A stretch of 64,000 nt of DNA from Rothia gullae. Lineage in GTDB: Bacteria > Actinomycetota > Actinomycetes > Actinomycetales > Micrococcaceae. The translations under genes and the position numbers were made by a program. Every line of letters starts with the position of its first letter. Position 1 is the first letter of the stretch. The stretch is taken from assembly GCF_024294905.1 (NCBI RefSeq), contig NZ_JANCOC010000001.1:254779-318778 (forward strand). The letters are read 5' to 3'. This document shows, in pieces, positions 57,401 through 64,000 of the stretch. Under the pieces are notes generated by a model, which was given only the letters and a program-made list of their open reading frames with translations, had not been told where the DNA came from and ran no database searches.

Positions 57401-58139
57401 GGCCGCGCTTAACGATGTCGTTGTACGCATCCCAGAACTCACGGAATCTCAGCTTCTCAGCACCCTTGAGGTTCGGAACGACCAGGTTACGGGAACCATC
57501 GGGGCGGGGCAGGTCAATAGCCAGACCAAAGTTCACGTGCGCGTTGTGGATCGCAACGGGCTTGCCCTTCTCATCCACGCCGTAGGTCACGTTCATCGAA
57601 GGCATCGCCGCCACTGCGCGAATTACTGCGTAACCAATCAGGTGGGTGAAGGAGACCTTGCCACCGCGGGTGCTTGCCAGGTACTTGTTGATGGCAGCAC
57701 GGTTCTCAATGAGCAGCTTTGCGGGGACCGCACGAACGGTGGTTGCGGTGGGGACAGTCAGCGACTCTTCCATGGTCGTGACGACTGCCTTAGCAGGGCC
57801 GCGGAGGGGGACAATCTTGTCTTCAGCAGGTTCCACAGTTTCAGCCTTCTGAGTAGCAACGGGAGGGGTGGGGTTAGCAGGCGCAACCGCAGGCTTCGGT
57901 GCCGCGGGGGCGGGAGTTGCTACAGGTGCGGCAGGTGCAGCCGGTGCGGCGGGTGCCGCAGCAGGAGCTGCACTAGCGGTACCGGCGCCTCCCAGCGCCT
58001 TATCGATGGTCTCAAAAATGGGCCACCATGAAGGGTCCACGAGGTTCTTGTCCTTCTGGTAACGCTCGTACTGTTCTTCAACGAACCATTCGTTACCGGC
58101 AAATTCCTCAGGAACCAGATGTTCTGGCAGATTTGGCAC
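54462..58139 (-). CDS. kgd: Multifunctional 2-oxoglutarate decarboxylase / dehydrogenase E1 with fused E2 domain (Kgd/OdhA)
   Basis: A 1225-residue fusion enzyme of the actinobacterial tricarboxylic acid cycle. The N-terminal E1-type start (EFAGNEWFVEEQYERYQ) is followed by an Ala/Pro-rich linker, then an E2 succinyltransferase catalytic domain (about 115-355) ending with TYDHRVIQGAGSGEFL. The E1 thiamine-diphosphate part follows, with MAHRGRLNVLTNIAGKSY and HGDAAFAGQGIVMET. No lipoyl domain is present, as in OdhA/Kgd of relatives; the lipoylated E2 partner is not in this window. GTG 58139 is preferred to TTG 58157 because AGAGG lies eight bases upstream. Confidence 0.95.
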   Translation of the reverse strand: MPNLPEHLVPEEFAGNEWFVEEQYERYQKDKNLVDPSWWPIFETIDKALGGAGTASAAPAAAPAAPAAPAAPVATPAPAAPKPAVAPANPTPPVATQKAETVEPAEDKIVPLRGPAKAVVTTMEESLTVPTATTVRAVPAKLLIENRAAINKYLASTRGGKVSFTHLIGYAVIRAVAAMPSMNVTYGVDEKGKPVAIHNAHVNFGLAIDLPRPDGSRNLVVPNLKGAEKLRFREFWDAYNDIVKRGRNGALTVEDFRGTTVSLTNPGGIGTVHSVPRLSKGQAAIIGVGALEYPAEFRGLSEKLITQQGLSKIITLTSTYDHRVIQGAGSGEFLKLVEHYLLGGDDFYDAIFRDLKVPFEPVRWARDNHVDDAQEISKVARIQQLIHAYRVHGHLTAATNPVGYKMRSHPDLKLENYGLTLWDLDRVYPTGGFGGSERLPLRTILERLHEAYSGSLSVEYMYSEDSEVRAWFQERLERGVAKPTREEQLRVLSKLVEAEAFENFLQTKYLGQKRFSLEGGESLIPLLDAVLDKAANNDLKGVAIGMAHRGRLNVLTNIAGKSYAQIFREFSGTAAPYEGGSGDVKYHLGTEGVFTSESGKQTQVYVAANPSHLEAANTVLEGIVRAKQDVYREQGVEGHPVLPILIHGDAAFAGQGIVMETLQMAGLRAYTTGGTVHVVVNNQIGFTTLPNDGRTATHASDIARMTKAPVFHVNADDPDAVVRAARLAFEYRERFGSDIVIDLICYRRRGHNEADDPSMTQPKMYQDIDVLPSTRTLYAQDLVGRGDVSQEEADEVLDSYHSKLDAIFVETQSSAPAPAGAHVSGLELPASQQNTEVVHAGKTAISRETLQHIADAFGKAPEGFTVHKKLKKLMEQRVEMGRTGNVNWGMGELLAFGSLLMEGTDVRMSGQDVQRGTFVQRHAVLHDHITDEEWSPLEHLSEDQGKFRIYNSFLSEYGVLGFEYGYSVERPDSLVVWEAQFGDFANGAQTIIDEFVSSSEQKWGQRSSLVMLLPHGYEGQGPDHSSARVERYLQLCAENNMTVACPSTPASHFHLLRRHSQHRPYKPLVVISPKQLLRLKAAASSIEDFTEGSFQPVIGDRSGISPAQVERVVFVSGRLYYDLEAERERRGDTKTAIVSVEQLYPLPEQEIKEQLALYSNATDIVWAQDEPANQGQWPFMALNLQPLIDRRMRLASRSAAASPAAGTGKLHAAEAEALLKQVFEG

Positions 58140-58729
58140 GTTAAACGCCTCTTCCAATTAGTGTGAATTTATCCGTCGCGTCCGGGACTCTCCCCGGCAT
58201 AGACGACCCGCGTCTTCGAGGGGCGAATCATCACGCTGAGCATGTGCGCATCGCCTTTGGTGGCTGTTGCCTGTGCGGGGTATGCACCGTACCAACCTGC
58301 CTAGCGTGCCGTGAACGTCGGGGTTCATCCGCTTGCATGGCGGCACACTCATGCTCCTACGTATAAGTGTAAAGAGAAGCACGGTGAACTTTCCAGCTCA
58401 TCGCGCTATATCCGCAATGCAATTTTTCACTCTTGCTAATTCGCAATGAGCCGCGTGCGCACCAAGTGCAGTCTTGCACTTGTGAGCAGGCACTCTAAGG
58501 CGCCTGGAAGAGACGAAACCTTCGCTAAAATATTGGGTATGGATGACCCTTTGAGTAAGACTCTGACTACTAGCCAACGTAGAATACTGCCAGCACACGC
58601 TGCACCCCATGGCATCAGTACACCCGAAAATAATCCCTCCTCGGGTGCTCAGCATCTGGACAGATTGCCTGCTGAATCTCTACTCCAGAACCAGCACAGC
58701 GCAAACCACCCCGCGGAGGCGGTGACCGC
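58140..58729. other. Divergent intergenic region kgd / CNNM-like gene
   Basis: About 590 bases. For kgd (minus strand) TTCACC and TATACG spaced by 17 bases (about 58360-58390) are a candidate promoter. For the plus strand TAAAAT (58526-58531) is a candidate -10 element. A possible leader reading frame (58539-58739) and a hairpin CACCCGA/TCGGGTG (58621-58647) follow. Confidence 0.45.
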
Positions 58730-58739
58730 GTGGATCTGA
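58539..58739 (+). CDS. Possible leaderless 66-codon upstream frame
   Basis: ATG 58539 starts seven bases after TAAAAT, where a leaderless transcript would begin. The frame ends at 58739 and overlaps the start of the CNNM-like gene by ten bases, as coupled genes do. The product (MDDPLSKTLTTSQRR..., Ser/His/Pro-rich) matches no family I know. It may be a regulatory leader peptide or chance. Confidence 0.25.
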   Translation: MDDPLSKTLTTSQRRILPAHAAPHGISTPENNPSSGAQHLDRLPAESLLQNQHSANHPAEAVTAWI

Positions 58740-60064
58740 TGCTCCTACTCATCGGCCTGCTCCTCATCCTGGGTACCGGCTTCTTCGTCGCCGTAGAGTT
58801 CTCCCTCGTAGCACTCGAAACCGCGACCGTGCAGCAGGCAAAGGACTCCGGCGATAAAGCCGCCGACGCCGTCCTGCGCTGCCTCAAAACCCTTTCCACT
58901 CAGCTGTCCAGCTGCCAGATCGGCATCACCATCACCACGCTGCTGACCGGCTACACTCTCGATTCCGCCATCAAAGCGCTCACTACCGGTGTTATCAACA
59001 GCCTGGGGTTGCCCAGCAGCGTGACCGATATGCTCACCCTGCTGCTGGCAATGCTCATCGCAACCCTGCTGTCCATGGTTGTCGGTGAGCTGCTGCCCAA
59101 GGGCCTCGCCATCGCCGAACCCTACGCTGTGGCACGCCGAGTCGCCCCCGCACAGCTGGCATTCACTCGCGTCATGTCCCCGCTCGTGCGTCTCATGAAC
59201 GGCTCCGCCAACTGGATCCTTGGACGCTTCGGCATGGAAGCCAAAGAAGAACTCTCCGCCGCACGCACCCCAGAAGAGCTCTCCTCCATGGTGCGCCGCT
59301 CCGCAGAAGAAGGCACCCTCGACTCCGACGCGGCACGCTTCGTGGACCGCACCCTGCGCTTCTCCGAGCTGACTGCCTCCGAAGTAATGACCCCGCGCGG
59401 CCAGGTCGCCATGCTCGAAGACACCGCCCCCGTTGCCGAAGTCATCAAGCTGGCACGCTCCACCGGTCACTCCCGATTCCCCCTCTACAAGGGCGACCAC
59501 GACAACATCGTGGGTGTCGTACACGTGAAGAAGGCGGTCGGTGTGCCCCCGGAGGTTCGCGAAACCCTCGAAGCCGGCGCCCTCGCAGAAGACGTGCTAC
59601 AGGTCCCCGAAACCCTGCACCTGGATGCGCTACTCACCCAGCTACGCCAGGGTGCCCTGCAGCTCGCCGTGGTCCTCGACGAATACGGCGGAACCGCCGG
59701 CATCGCAACCCTCGAAGACCTCGTCGAAGAAATCGTCGGCGAAGTCTCCGACGAACACGACCGCGGCCGCACCGAACGCCCCCTACGCTACGGCAACGGC
59801 GACTGGGTGTTCTCCGGTCTGCGCCGCCCCGACGAAATCAACACTCTCATCCCCGGGCTTGAGATTGAGGAAAGCCCCGAATACGAAACCGTCGGCGGCT
59901 TCATGATGGAACGGCTCGGTCGCATCCCCGAAGTAGGCGACAGTGTCCCCGTACCCGGCGGTACCCTGCGCGTGGACACCCTCGAAGGCCGCCGCGTGGA
60001 CCGCATCCGATTCACCCCCGCACCTAGCGCACAGGAACAGACCGAGAAGGGAGGCAACGCATGA
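58730..60064 (+). CDS. CNNM/CorC-like transporter-family protein (DUF21-CBS-CorC_HlyC)
   Basis: A 444-residue membrane protein of the hemolysin C/CNNM family, relatives of which move or sense magnesium or other divalent cations. The DUF21 membrane domain covers about 1-180 (helices near 5-25, 55-80, 95-120 and 130-150). A CBS pair lies at about 205-335 ([42 protein letters not shown]). A CorC_HlyC domain covers 345-430. The GTG start has GGAGG ten bases upstream. It overlaps the following paralogue by four bases. Confidence 0.9.
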   Translation: MDLMLLLIGLLLILGTGFFVAVEFSLVALETATVQQAKDSGDKAADAVLRCLKTLSTQLSSCQIGITITTLLTGYTLDSAIKALTTGVINSLGLPSSVTDMLTLLLAMLIATLLSMVVGELLPKGLAIAEPYAVARRVAPAQLAFTRVMSPLVRLMNGSANWILGRFGMEAKEELSAARTPEELSSMVRRSAEEGTLDSDAARFVDRTLRFSELTASEVMTPRGQVAMLEDTAPVAEVIKLARSTGHSRFPLYKGDHDNIVGVVHVKKAVGVPPEVRETLEAGALAEDVLQVPETLHLDALLTQLRQGALQLAVVLDEYGGTAGIATLEDLVEEIVGEVSDEHDRGRTERPLRYGNGDWVFSGLRRPDEINTLIPGLEIEESPEYETVGGFMMERLGRIPEVGDSVPVPGGTLRVDTLEGRRVDRIRFTPAPSAQEQTEKGGNA

Positions 60065-61143
60065 ATGACTGGGTAGCCATCGCATTGCTCGTCATCCTGC
60101 TCGCCGGAAACGCCTTCTTCGTCGCCGGTGAATTCGCCATCATGTCCACCCGACGAGCACAAATCGAACCGCTCGCCGAAGAAGGCAATAAGCGAGCACA
60201 GACCGTCATCTACGCGCTAGAAAACGTCTCGCTCATGCTCGCCACCTGCCAGTTGGGCATCACCATCTGCTCCCTTCTGATTCTGAACGTCTCAGAACCG
60301 GCGCTGCACCACATGCTGGAGGCGCCCCTGCACCTGGTCGGCCTGCCCCACGCAATCGTGGACGTGCTCGCCTTTGGGATCACCCTGATCCTGGTCACCT
60401 ACCTGCACGTGATCTTCGGCGAGATGGTTCCCAAGAACGCCGCCGTGACCCTCGCCGTCCGCGGTGTGGCTCTCTGGATTGTGCCGACCCTGGTGACCTT
60501 CTCCAAGATCTTCGCCCCCGTGGTCGCCCTGCTGAACAACCTGTCCAATAAGCTGCTAGCGCTTATGAAGGTCGAAGCGAAGGACGAAGTCGCCTCCACC
60601 TTCACCCTGGGTGAGCTGCAGACCATCGTGGCAACCTCAACCGCGGAAGGCACTGTGGAAGACGACGCCGGCGTGATTGAAAGTGCCCTCGAATTCACCG
60701 AGAAGGACGTCTACGAAATCATGGTACCCGGCGATAAGCTCGTCACCCTGCCCTTCGGCAGCACCCCCGCCGAATTGGAACACGCCGTGGCACGTAGCGG
60801 CTACTCACGCTTCGTCATTACCGACAGCGACGGAACCTACATGGGCTACCTGCATGTGAAGGACGCCCTCGCCATCACCCCCGAACGGTTCGAGGAGCCC
60901 TTCCCCTGGTACAAGCTACGCTCCCTGGACACGCTCACCCCGACCACCGATATTGACGATGCGCTCGCCTCCATGCAGCGCAGCCGAACCCATATCGCGC
61001 AGGTTATGGACGAACAGGGTGTAACCCTCGGCGTGGTCTTCCTCGAAGACGTGCTGGAGGAGCTCGTTGGTGAAATCAACGACACCACCCAGGATGCGGT
61101 GCGTGAGCGTGTACGCCGCCAGCAGGCACGCGAAGCCCAGTAA
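60061..61143 (+). CDS. CNNM/CorC-like protein (DUF21-CBS), second of a tandem pair
   Basis: A 360-residue paralogue of the preceding protein. The DUF21 membrane domain is followed by a CBS pair (YEIMVPGDKLVTLPFG; MDEQGVTLGVVFLEDVLEELVGEI). The CorC_HlyC domain is absent, so the protein ends 75 residues earlier. Tandem long/short pairs are typical of Actinobacteria and suggest a heteromeric complex. ATG overlaps the stop of the first gene (ATGA). Confidence 0.9.
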   Translation: MNDWVAIALLVILLAGNAFFVAGEFAIMSTRRAQIEPLAEEGNKRAQTVIYALENVSLMLATCQLGITICSLLILNVSEPALHHMLEAPLHLVGLPHAIVDVLAFGITLILVTYLHVIFGEMVPKNAAVTLAVRGVALWIVPTLVTFSKIFAPVVALLNNLSNKLLALMKVEAKDEVASTFTLGELQTIVATSTAEGTVEDDAGVIESALEFTEKDVYEIMVPGDKLVTLPFGSTPAELEHAVARSGYSRFVITDSDGTYMGYLHVKDALAITPERFEEPFPWYKLRSLDTLTPTTDIDDALASMQRSRTHIAQVMDEQGVTLGVVFLEDVLEELVGEINDTTQDAVRERVRRQQAREAQ

Positions 61144-61216
61144 TAAGCCCAGTAATAAGCCCAGTAGCCGCATCGTGATATACCCCAAATAAAACAGGGA
61201 AATCTTGAACACACAG

Positions 61217-61261
61217 CCCGCCCGGTGCCCTCGTCAAGGAGGGTGCGGGGCGGGATGTTTT
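61217..61261 (+). terminator. Terminator of the CNNM-like pair
   Basis: CCCGCCC...CCCTC (from 61217) pairs with GAGGG...GGGCGGG (ending 61254) around a four-base internal mismatch; GTTTT follows. Confidence 0.7.
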
Positions 61262-61530
61262 GCGGTCAAAAACGGCTTATGGATGCACCCAAGGGACAGT
61301 CTCAGGCGGCGGGATGAAGCGGCAGTATAAAGTAGCGGTGGGGGAGCGCAGTAGGCTGAGCTAACTATCCCTGCTACATAAGCTTCCAACAGGGAAAATG
61401 AGCTGCCCAACACCACCCAAATGACACCAATAAAGAGATGTTCACTATTGCGCTTTCTTCCCCCGTAATTTCAAGGGTTAGGTGGTGTTATAGGTGGATA
61501 GGTCACTATTTACTCACTACTTTGGGTACA
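61262..61530. other. Boundary region between chromosome and prophage
   Basis: About 270 bases with no gene and no tRNA. The G+C content drops here. The prophage attachment site is probably in or near this stretch, but its second copy lies outside the window, so it cannot be located. Confidence 0.4.
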
Positions 61531-61592
61531 AAAAAGAAGCCCGCCCCTCCCAACCCCACAACAAGGGGGAAGGAAGGAGCGGGCTTCTTAAC
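61531..61592 (-). terminator. Terminator of the prophage lysis operon
   Basis: AAGAAGCCCGC (61534-61544) pairs with GCGGGCTTCTT (61579-61589), with more pairing inside, followed on the minus strand by TTTTT. Confidence 0.9.
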
Positions 61593-61608
61593 GTGTCAGG
61601 GAGCCATG

Positions 61609-61818
61609 TTACGACTCGCCAGGCGGGGCGTCATCATTGGGGGCGCGGACAGGGGTATGCGCCGCAGCCACACCCGGCACCAACACCGCACCCAACAGGG
61701 CAACCCACAGCGACACCTTATTCGCATCCAACGCACCATAGGCAACCAGCAGCGGCAAAGCAACCACCGCCACCCGGTAGATCCAGCCGCGCACGGTAGG
61801 GGTAAGCCAGCTAAACAT
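61609..61818 (-). CDS. Holin-like small membrane protein (prophage)
   Basis: A 69-residue protein with two hydrophobic helices (about 12-28 and 35-52) and a Pro/Asp/Glu tail. Its ATG overlaps the last codons of the amidase gene (ATGTTTAG) and GGGGAGA lies upstream. Position next to an endolysin and the two-helix topology indicate a holin, which would open the membrane for the lysin. Family assignment rests on context. Confidence 0.72.
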   Translation of the reverse strand: MFSWLTPTVRGWIYRVAVVALPLLVAYGALDANKVSLWVALLGAVLVPGVAAAHTPVRAPNDDAPPGES

Positions 61819-62410
61819 CGAGGGTCTCCCCAAGCTGCTTACCAGCCTCCACAGCCTCCCGCAGCTGCTTATCCAGCTCTGCGAACTCGGCACGGATACG
61901 CTCCACATCCACGGCAGGCAGCGGCGCGGGGACATTCTCAACGCCGCTCTCGACCTTGCCCTCCTTGATTGCGTTCACGCGGTCGATAAGGCGGTCCAAC
62001 TGGTCGTACCAGCGGCCAGGGCAAGCCGTGTTGAAGAAGTCCTTGTGACCATGGATGTAGAAGCTGCGGCCGTAGTAGGTTTCGATATCGGCGATGACCT
62101 GGGCGACGGTCTCGAAATCCTCCGCAGACATCTCCGGGCGGCACTCGATGCCGATGCTGCGCTGGTTTGCCGGCCAATTGCCTGCATGCCAGGCGATGTC
62201 CTTAATTTCGACGAGCTGGGCGCAGCGGCCTGCCTCCACCACAAAATGTGCGGAGGTGCCGGGGCCGCCGGCGAAGAAGTTACAGACGTCTTCAAAGCGC
62301 TGGCCGTCGTTACCCCAGTGATGGATCACGATAGTATCGATATCGTTAATGGTGCGGTTGGCGGCGGTGAAGCTGCCCGCGTCCCAGTGGGTAATGTCCT
62401 CGTACTTCAC
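61811..62410 (-). CDS. Phage endolysin, N-acetylmuramoyl-L-alanine amidase (Amidase_2/PGRP)
   Basis: A 199-residue zinc amidase that cleaves the bond between muramic acid and the stem peptide. Zinc-ligand motifs are visible: IVIHHWGN (His30), GTSAHFVVEAG, and HGHKDFFNTACPGRW near 119-133. The C-terminal 50 residues form a charged helical tail (AEFAELDKQLREAVEAGKQLG), possibly a wall-binding or oligomerisation element. The GTG start has AAGGAGAT upstream. It is preceded by a terminator, so the lysin-holin pair may be separately controlled. Confidence 0.92.
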   Translation of the reverse strand: MKYEDITHWDAGSFTAANRTINDIDTIVIHHWGNDGQRFEDVCNFFAGGPGTSAHFVVEAGRCAQLVEIKDIAWHAGNWPANQRSIGIECRPEMSAEDFETVAQVIADIETYYGRSFYIHGHKDFFNTACPGRWYDQLDRLIDRVNAIKEGKVESGVENVPAPLPAVDVERIRAEFAELDKQLREAVEAGKQLGETLDV

Positions 62411-62431
62411 AGTATCTCCTTAAAATAGGGA

Positions 62432-62452
62432 AACCCCCAACGGGTGGGGGTT
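62432..62452 (-). terminator. Small terminator between phage genes
   Basis: AACCCCCA (62432-62439) pairs with TGGGGGTT (62445-62452), followed on the minus strand by TTTCCCTATTTT. The stem overlaps the stop codon of the upstream gene. Confidence 0.75.
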
Positions 62453-62903
62453 ATGTGTCTTTCTTGTTGGCCTGGCACTCGGTGCGCCCTGCACGTTCCA
62501 GCGATTCGATCCTGTCCATGCTCGAATCGTGCCGCTTCCTGGCGTGCCGCATCTCATCCCGCAGCCCGCCGATATCGCGCCGGAAATCGGCATGTTCGGC
62601 GCGTGCCGTCTCAAAATCGTTCGCAAGCACTTCCAGCCTATCCAGCACACGAATGAGCTGGGTGTTTGTCTCCTCCTGCTTGGCGAGCACCCTGTCGAGG
62701 TCATCGCGCAGGTTCGTCTCATGGCTGTTGGTGGTCTGCTCCTTGATGGAGCGCACCTTGGCGTTCAGACGCTCCCATTGCGGGGCACCCCACTTAAGCC
62801 AGACAATCAGCAGGGAGAAGAGCACAGCTCCGACTGAGACGACGGCTTGGATGATGCCGTCCAGCACCGGGTGCCCGATGCGGGGAATCTCCGGCAACAT
62901 CAC
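62451..62903 (-). CDS. Phage membrane protein with coiled coil
   Basis: A 150-residue protein with one N-terminal helix (IIQAVVSVGAVLFSLLIVWLKW, about 17-38) and a long charged coiled coil (about 50-140). The layout resembles small phage proteins near lysis genes (DUF2746-like), sometimes considered a second holin or spanin-like component. The ATG overlaps the stop of the gene before it. Confidence 0.68.
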   Translation of the reverse strand: MMLPEIPRIGHPVLDGIIQAVVSVGAVLFSLLIVWLKWGAPQWERLNAKVRSIKEQTTNSHETNLRDDLDRVLAKQEETNTQLIRVLDRLEVLANDFETARAEHADFRRDIGGLRDEMRHARKRHDSSMDRIESLERAGRTECQANKKDT

Positions 62904-63283
62904 CGCGCATACTCTCCCACGGTGATGGGGTCTGAGGAGTTCGGCGCCTTGAAGAGAACACCGATGGCGTACATGATGTACTCATCCGTCACGCGGGCCG
63001 GGTCCGCACCAGGAGAAGCGAGCGCAGCACGCTTGGCATTCAGCTCGGCCTGCGCCTCATCCAGTGCAGCCACAGCCTTGGCATGCTCAGCGACGGCGTA
63101 GGCGTGTACGTCTGCGATGGTCTGGGCGGAGCCTGCCCCTGCGGGCAGGGAGACGAGTAGCCCAATGTTTGCCTCCACGGAGTGCTGCGCGTTGGGGATG
63201 CGCTGGCGCTGGGCGGCCTGGGTGGCGCGCTTGAGCAGGTCGGCGTCCTGGGAGGCAGCGAGTTCTTGTGCGATGGTAGCCAT
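62900..63283 (-). CDS. Small phage protein of unknown function
   Basis: A 127-residue, mostly helical, Ala-rich protein without membrane helices. AAGG precedes the ATG. It sits between the collagen-like protein gene and the coiled-coil membrane protein gene in the prophage. No family is recognised. Confidence 0.65.
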   Translation of the reverse strand: MATIAQELAASQDADLLKRATQAAQRQRIPNAQHSVEANIGLLVSLPAGAGSAQTIADVHAYAVAEHAKAVAALDEAQAELNAKRAALASPGADPARVTDEYIMYAIGVLFKAPNSSDPITVGEYAR

Positions 63284-63338
63284 GTCTGGTTACCTTCCTT
63301 TCTTCGAAGTGAATATTTTTGTCGTGCCCGCTCCGTGT

Positions 63339-64000
63339 TTAGGCTGGGGTGCCTGGTAGCACGGTCGGGAACGGGTCGGAGGCTGGGTAGATGAGCATGC
63401 CGCACCGCAGATGGGTGCGGTTTTGTGGGGAAAGGTCGAGGTTTCCGCGGCGCCAGATGATACGACTCAGGTCACTCTTTGAATGAAGCAGGATGATGCC
63501 TCGGGATTCTCCATCGTCGGCGACCACGGGGGCTAGTACAGGCTGCACGGACTGCCACCCGGGCGGGACGGTCGTGACAAGACGAATTCTTTCCCCCATC
63601 TCCCTGTATGCGGCATCTTTGATGTCGGGGCGGTCGTGAATGGTGATGGTGTCCCAGGCGCCGCCGCGGGCGGCGACGATGCACCAGTCTCCGACGCGGC
63701 GGTAGAAGAGGCTTCCGGCAGCGAGGGCGGGAGATTGCACGCGCCGCCACCCGGTATCGCGCTGGGCTGCCCCTGATGCGAGGCTTTGGACAAGTGCGGT
63801 TGCTTCCGCGTCCAGCCCGCCAGGGTCGCCCTTGGGTCCGGGCTCACCACGTTCACCGGGGTCCCCCTTGGGTCCGGGCTCACCAGGGTCCCCCTTGGGG
63901 CCAGGCTCGCCACGCTCACCACGCTCACCAGGGTCCCCCTTGGGACCAGGCTCGCCACGCTCACCACGCTCACCAGGGTCCCCCTTGGGACCAGGCTCGC
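63339..64000 (-). CDS. Collagen-like phage tail/receptor protein (5' end outside window)
   Basis: At least 220 codons; the start lies beyond base 64000. The first visible part is a collagen-type Gly-X-Y run ([19 protein letters not shown] and similar), about 58 residues in the window. A helical link ([18 protein letters not shown]) and a globular C-terminal domain of about 140 residues follow ([30 protein letters not shown]...). Collagen-like triple helices are common in phage tail fibres and form trimeric rods with a receptor-binding head. The repeat DNA is prone to length change. Confidence 0.82.
   Translation of the reverse strand, partial: EPGPKGDPGERGERGEPGPKGDPGERGERGEPGPKGDPGEPGPKGDPGERGEPGPKGDPGGLDAEATALVQSLASGAAQRDTGWRRVQSPALAAGSLFYRRVGDWCIVAARGGAWDTITIHDRPDIKDAAYREMGERIRLVTTVPPGWQSVQPVLAPVVADDGESRGIILLHSKSDLSRIIWRRGNLDLSPQNRTHLRCGMLIYPASDPFPTVLPGTPA
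63911..64000. repeat. Two perfect 45-bp tandem repeats in the collagen-like gene
   Basis: 63911-63955 and 63956-64000 are identical 45-base units, each encoding five Gly-X-Y triplets. Less perfect units continue back to about 63826 and probably beyond the window. Confidence 0.92.

Larger units (their letters stand above)
61531..64000 (-). mobile_element. Right end of a prophage (lysis and tail-fibre genes), continuing beyond the window
   Basis: Five consecutive minus-strand genes in an order typical of Siphoviridae-like actinophages: collagen-like tail protein, small protein, coiled-coil membrane protein, endolysin amidase, holin. The genes overlap or touch, and the block ends with a strong terminator. 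The other parts of the phage are outside the window. Confidence 0.82.

Noticed and set aside
55356..58031. An 891-codon plus-strand frame opposite kgd
   Set aside because: It is antisense to a fully conserved enzyme; the product is Val/Leu/Gly-biased with no domains. High GC third positions create such frames.
63339..64000. Regularly spaced repeats near the window end as a CRISPR array
   Set aside because: The units are contiguous multiples of nine bases without unique spacers and translate to Gly-X-Y collagen triplets.

Overview
The window reads as the chromosome of a moderately GC-rich actinobacterium of the Micrococcaceae, most likely a Rothia (Rothia mucilaginosa-like). This rests on gene content and order (mtrA-mtrB-lpqB-comF-hpf-secA; a WhiB1-type regulator; a sigH/rsrA pair with mycothiol-type redox logic; aroA-rsgA-hisN; an E2-E1 fused 2-oxoglutarate decarboxylase; the tmRNA tag AESKRTDFALAA). 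The genus is inference; the phylum and family are well supported.

Layout. 0.3-7.7 kb: an HtrA-type protease, then a DNA-repair/tRNA-modification group (UDG-family protein, TrmL, cysteine desulfurase, MnmA), a chorismate mutase and a degenerate MetE-like protein. 7.7-17 kb: the MtrAB envelope two-component system with LpqB, ComF, the hibernation factor HPF and SecA. 17-26 kb: an Rv3235-family protein, a LysM membrane protein, a BldC/excisionase-like HTH protein, a CpaB/CpaE pair (half of a Tad pilus system), a PdtaS-like histidine kinase, WhiB1 and a small membrane protein. 26-31 kb: a 1493-residue FHA/FtsK-SpoIIIE (EssC-like) ATPase standing alone. 31-36 kb: a tight glf-glfT2-wzm-wzt operon for synthesis and export of a galactofuranose polymer. 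36.7-41.6 kb: the other half of the Tad system (tadA, tadB, tadC, pilin, three pseudopilin-like proteins). 41.8-45.9 kb: prfB, smpB, two DUF4190-type membrane proteins and ssrA (tmRNA).

Immediately after ssrA, the transcription terminator region is present twice as a direct repeat of about 100 bp. The ~0.8 kb between the copies holds a wrecked phage terminase gene and a lower-GC pair of tiny hydrophobic proteins resembling a bacteriocin and its immunity partner. 47.2-54.3 kb: a membrane protein, a bizarre poly-G/poly-C stretch, a HisN-family protein that has lost its metal-binding aspartates, RsgA, AroA, RsrA/SigH with an autoregulatory-type promoter, the 24-residue ribosomal protein bL37 and an SGNH-like protein. 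54.4-61.1 kb: the 2-oxoglutarate decarboxylase/dehydrogenase fusion and two CNNM/CorC-like CBS membrane proteins. 61.5-64 kb: the lysis and tail-fibre end of a prophage on the minus strand (holin, amidase, coiled-coil membrane protein, small protein, collagen-like protein running off the window).

Most intergenic gaps contain convincing stem-loop terminators, listed individually. The strongest items for follow-up are the ssrA-linked mini-island, the HisN pseudoenzyme, the absence of ftsEX between prfB and smpB, the split Tad locus and the orphan EssC-like ATPase.
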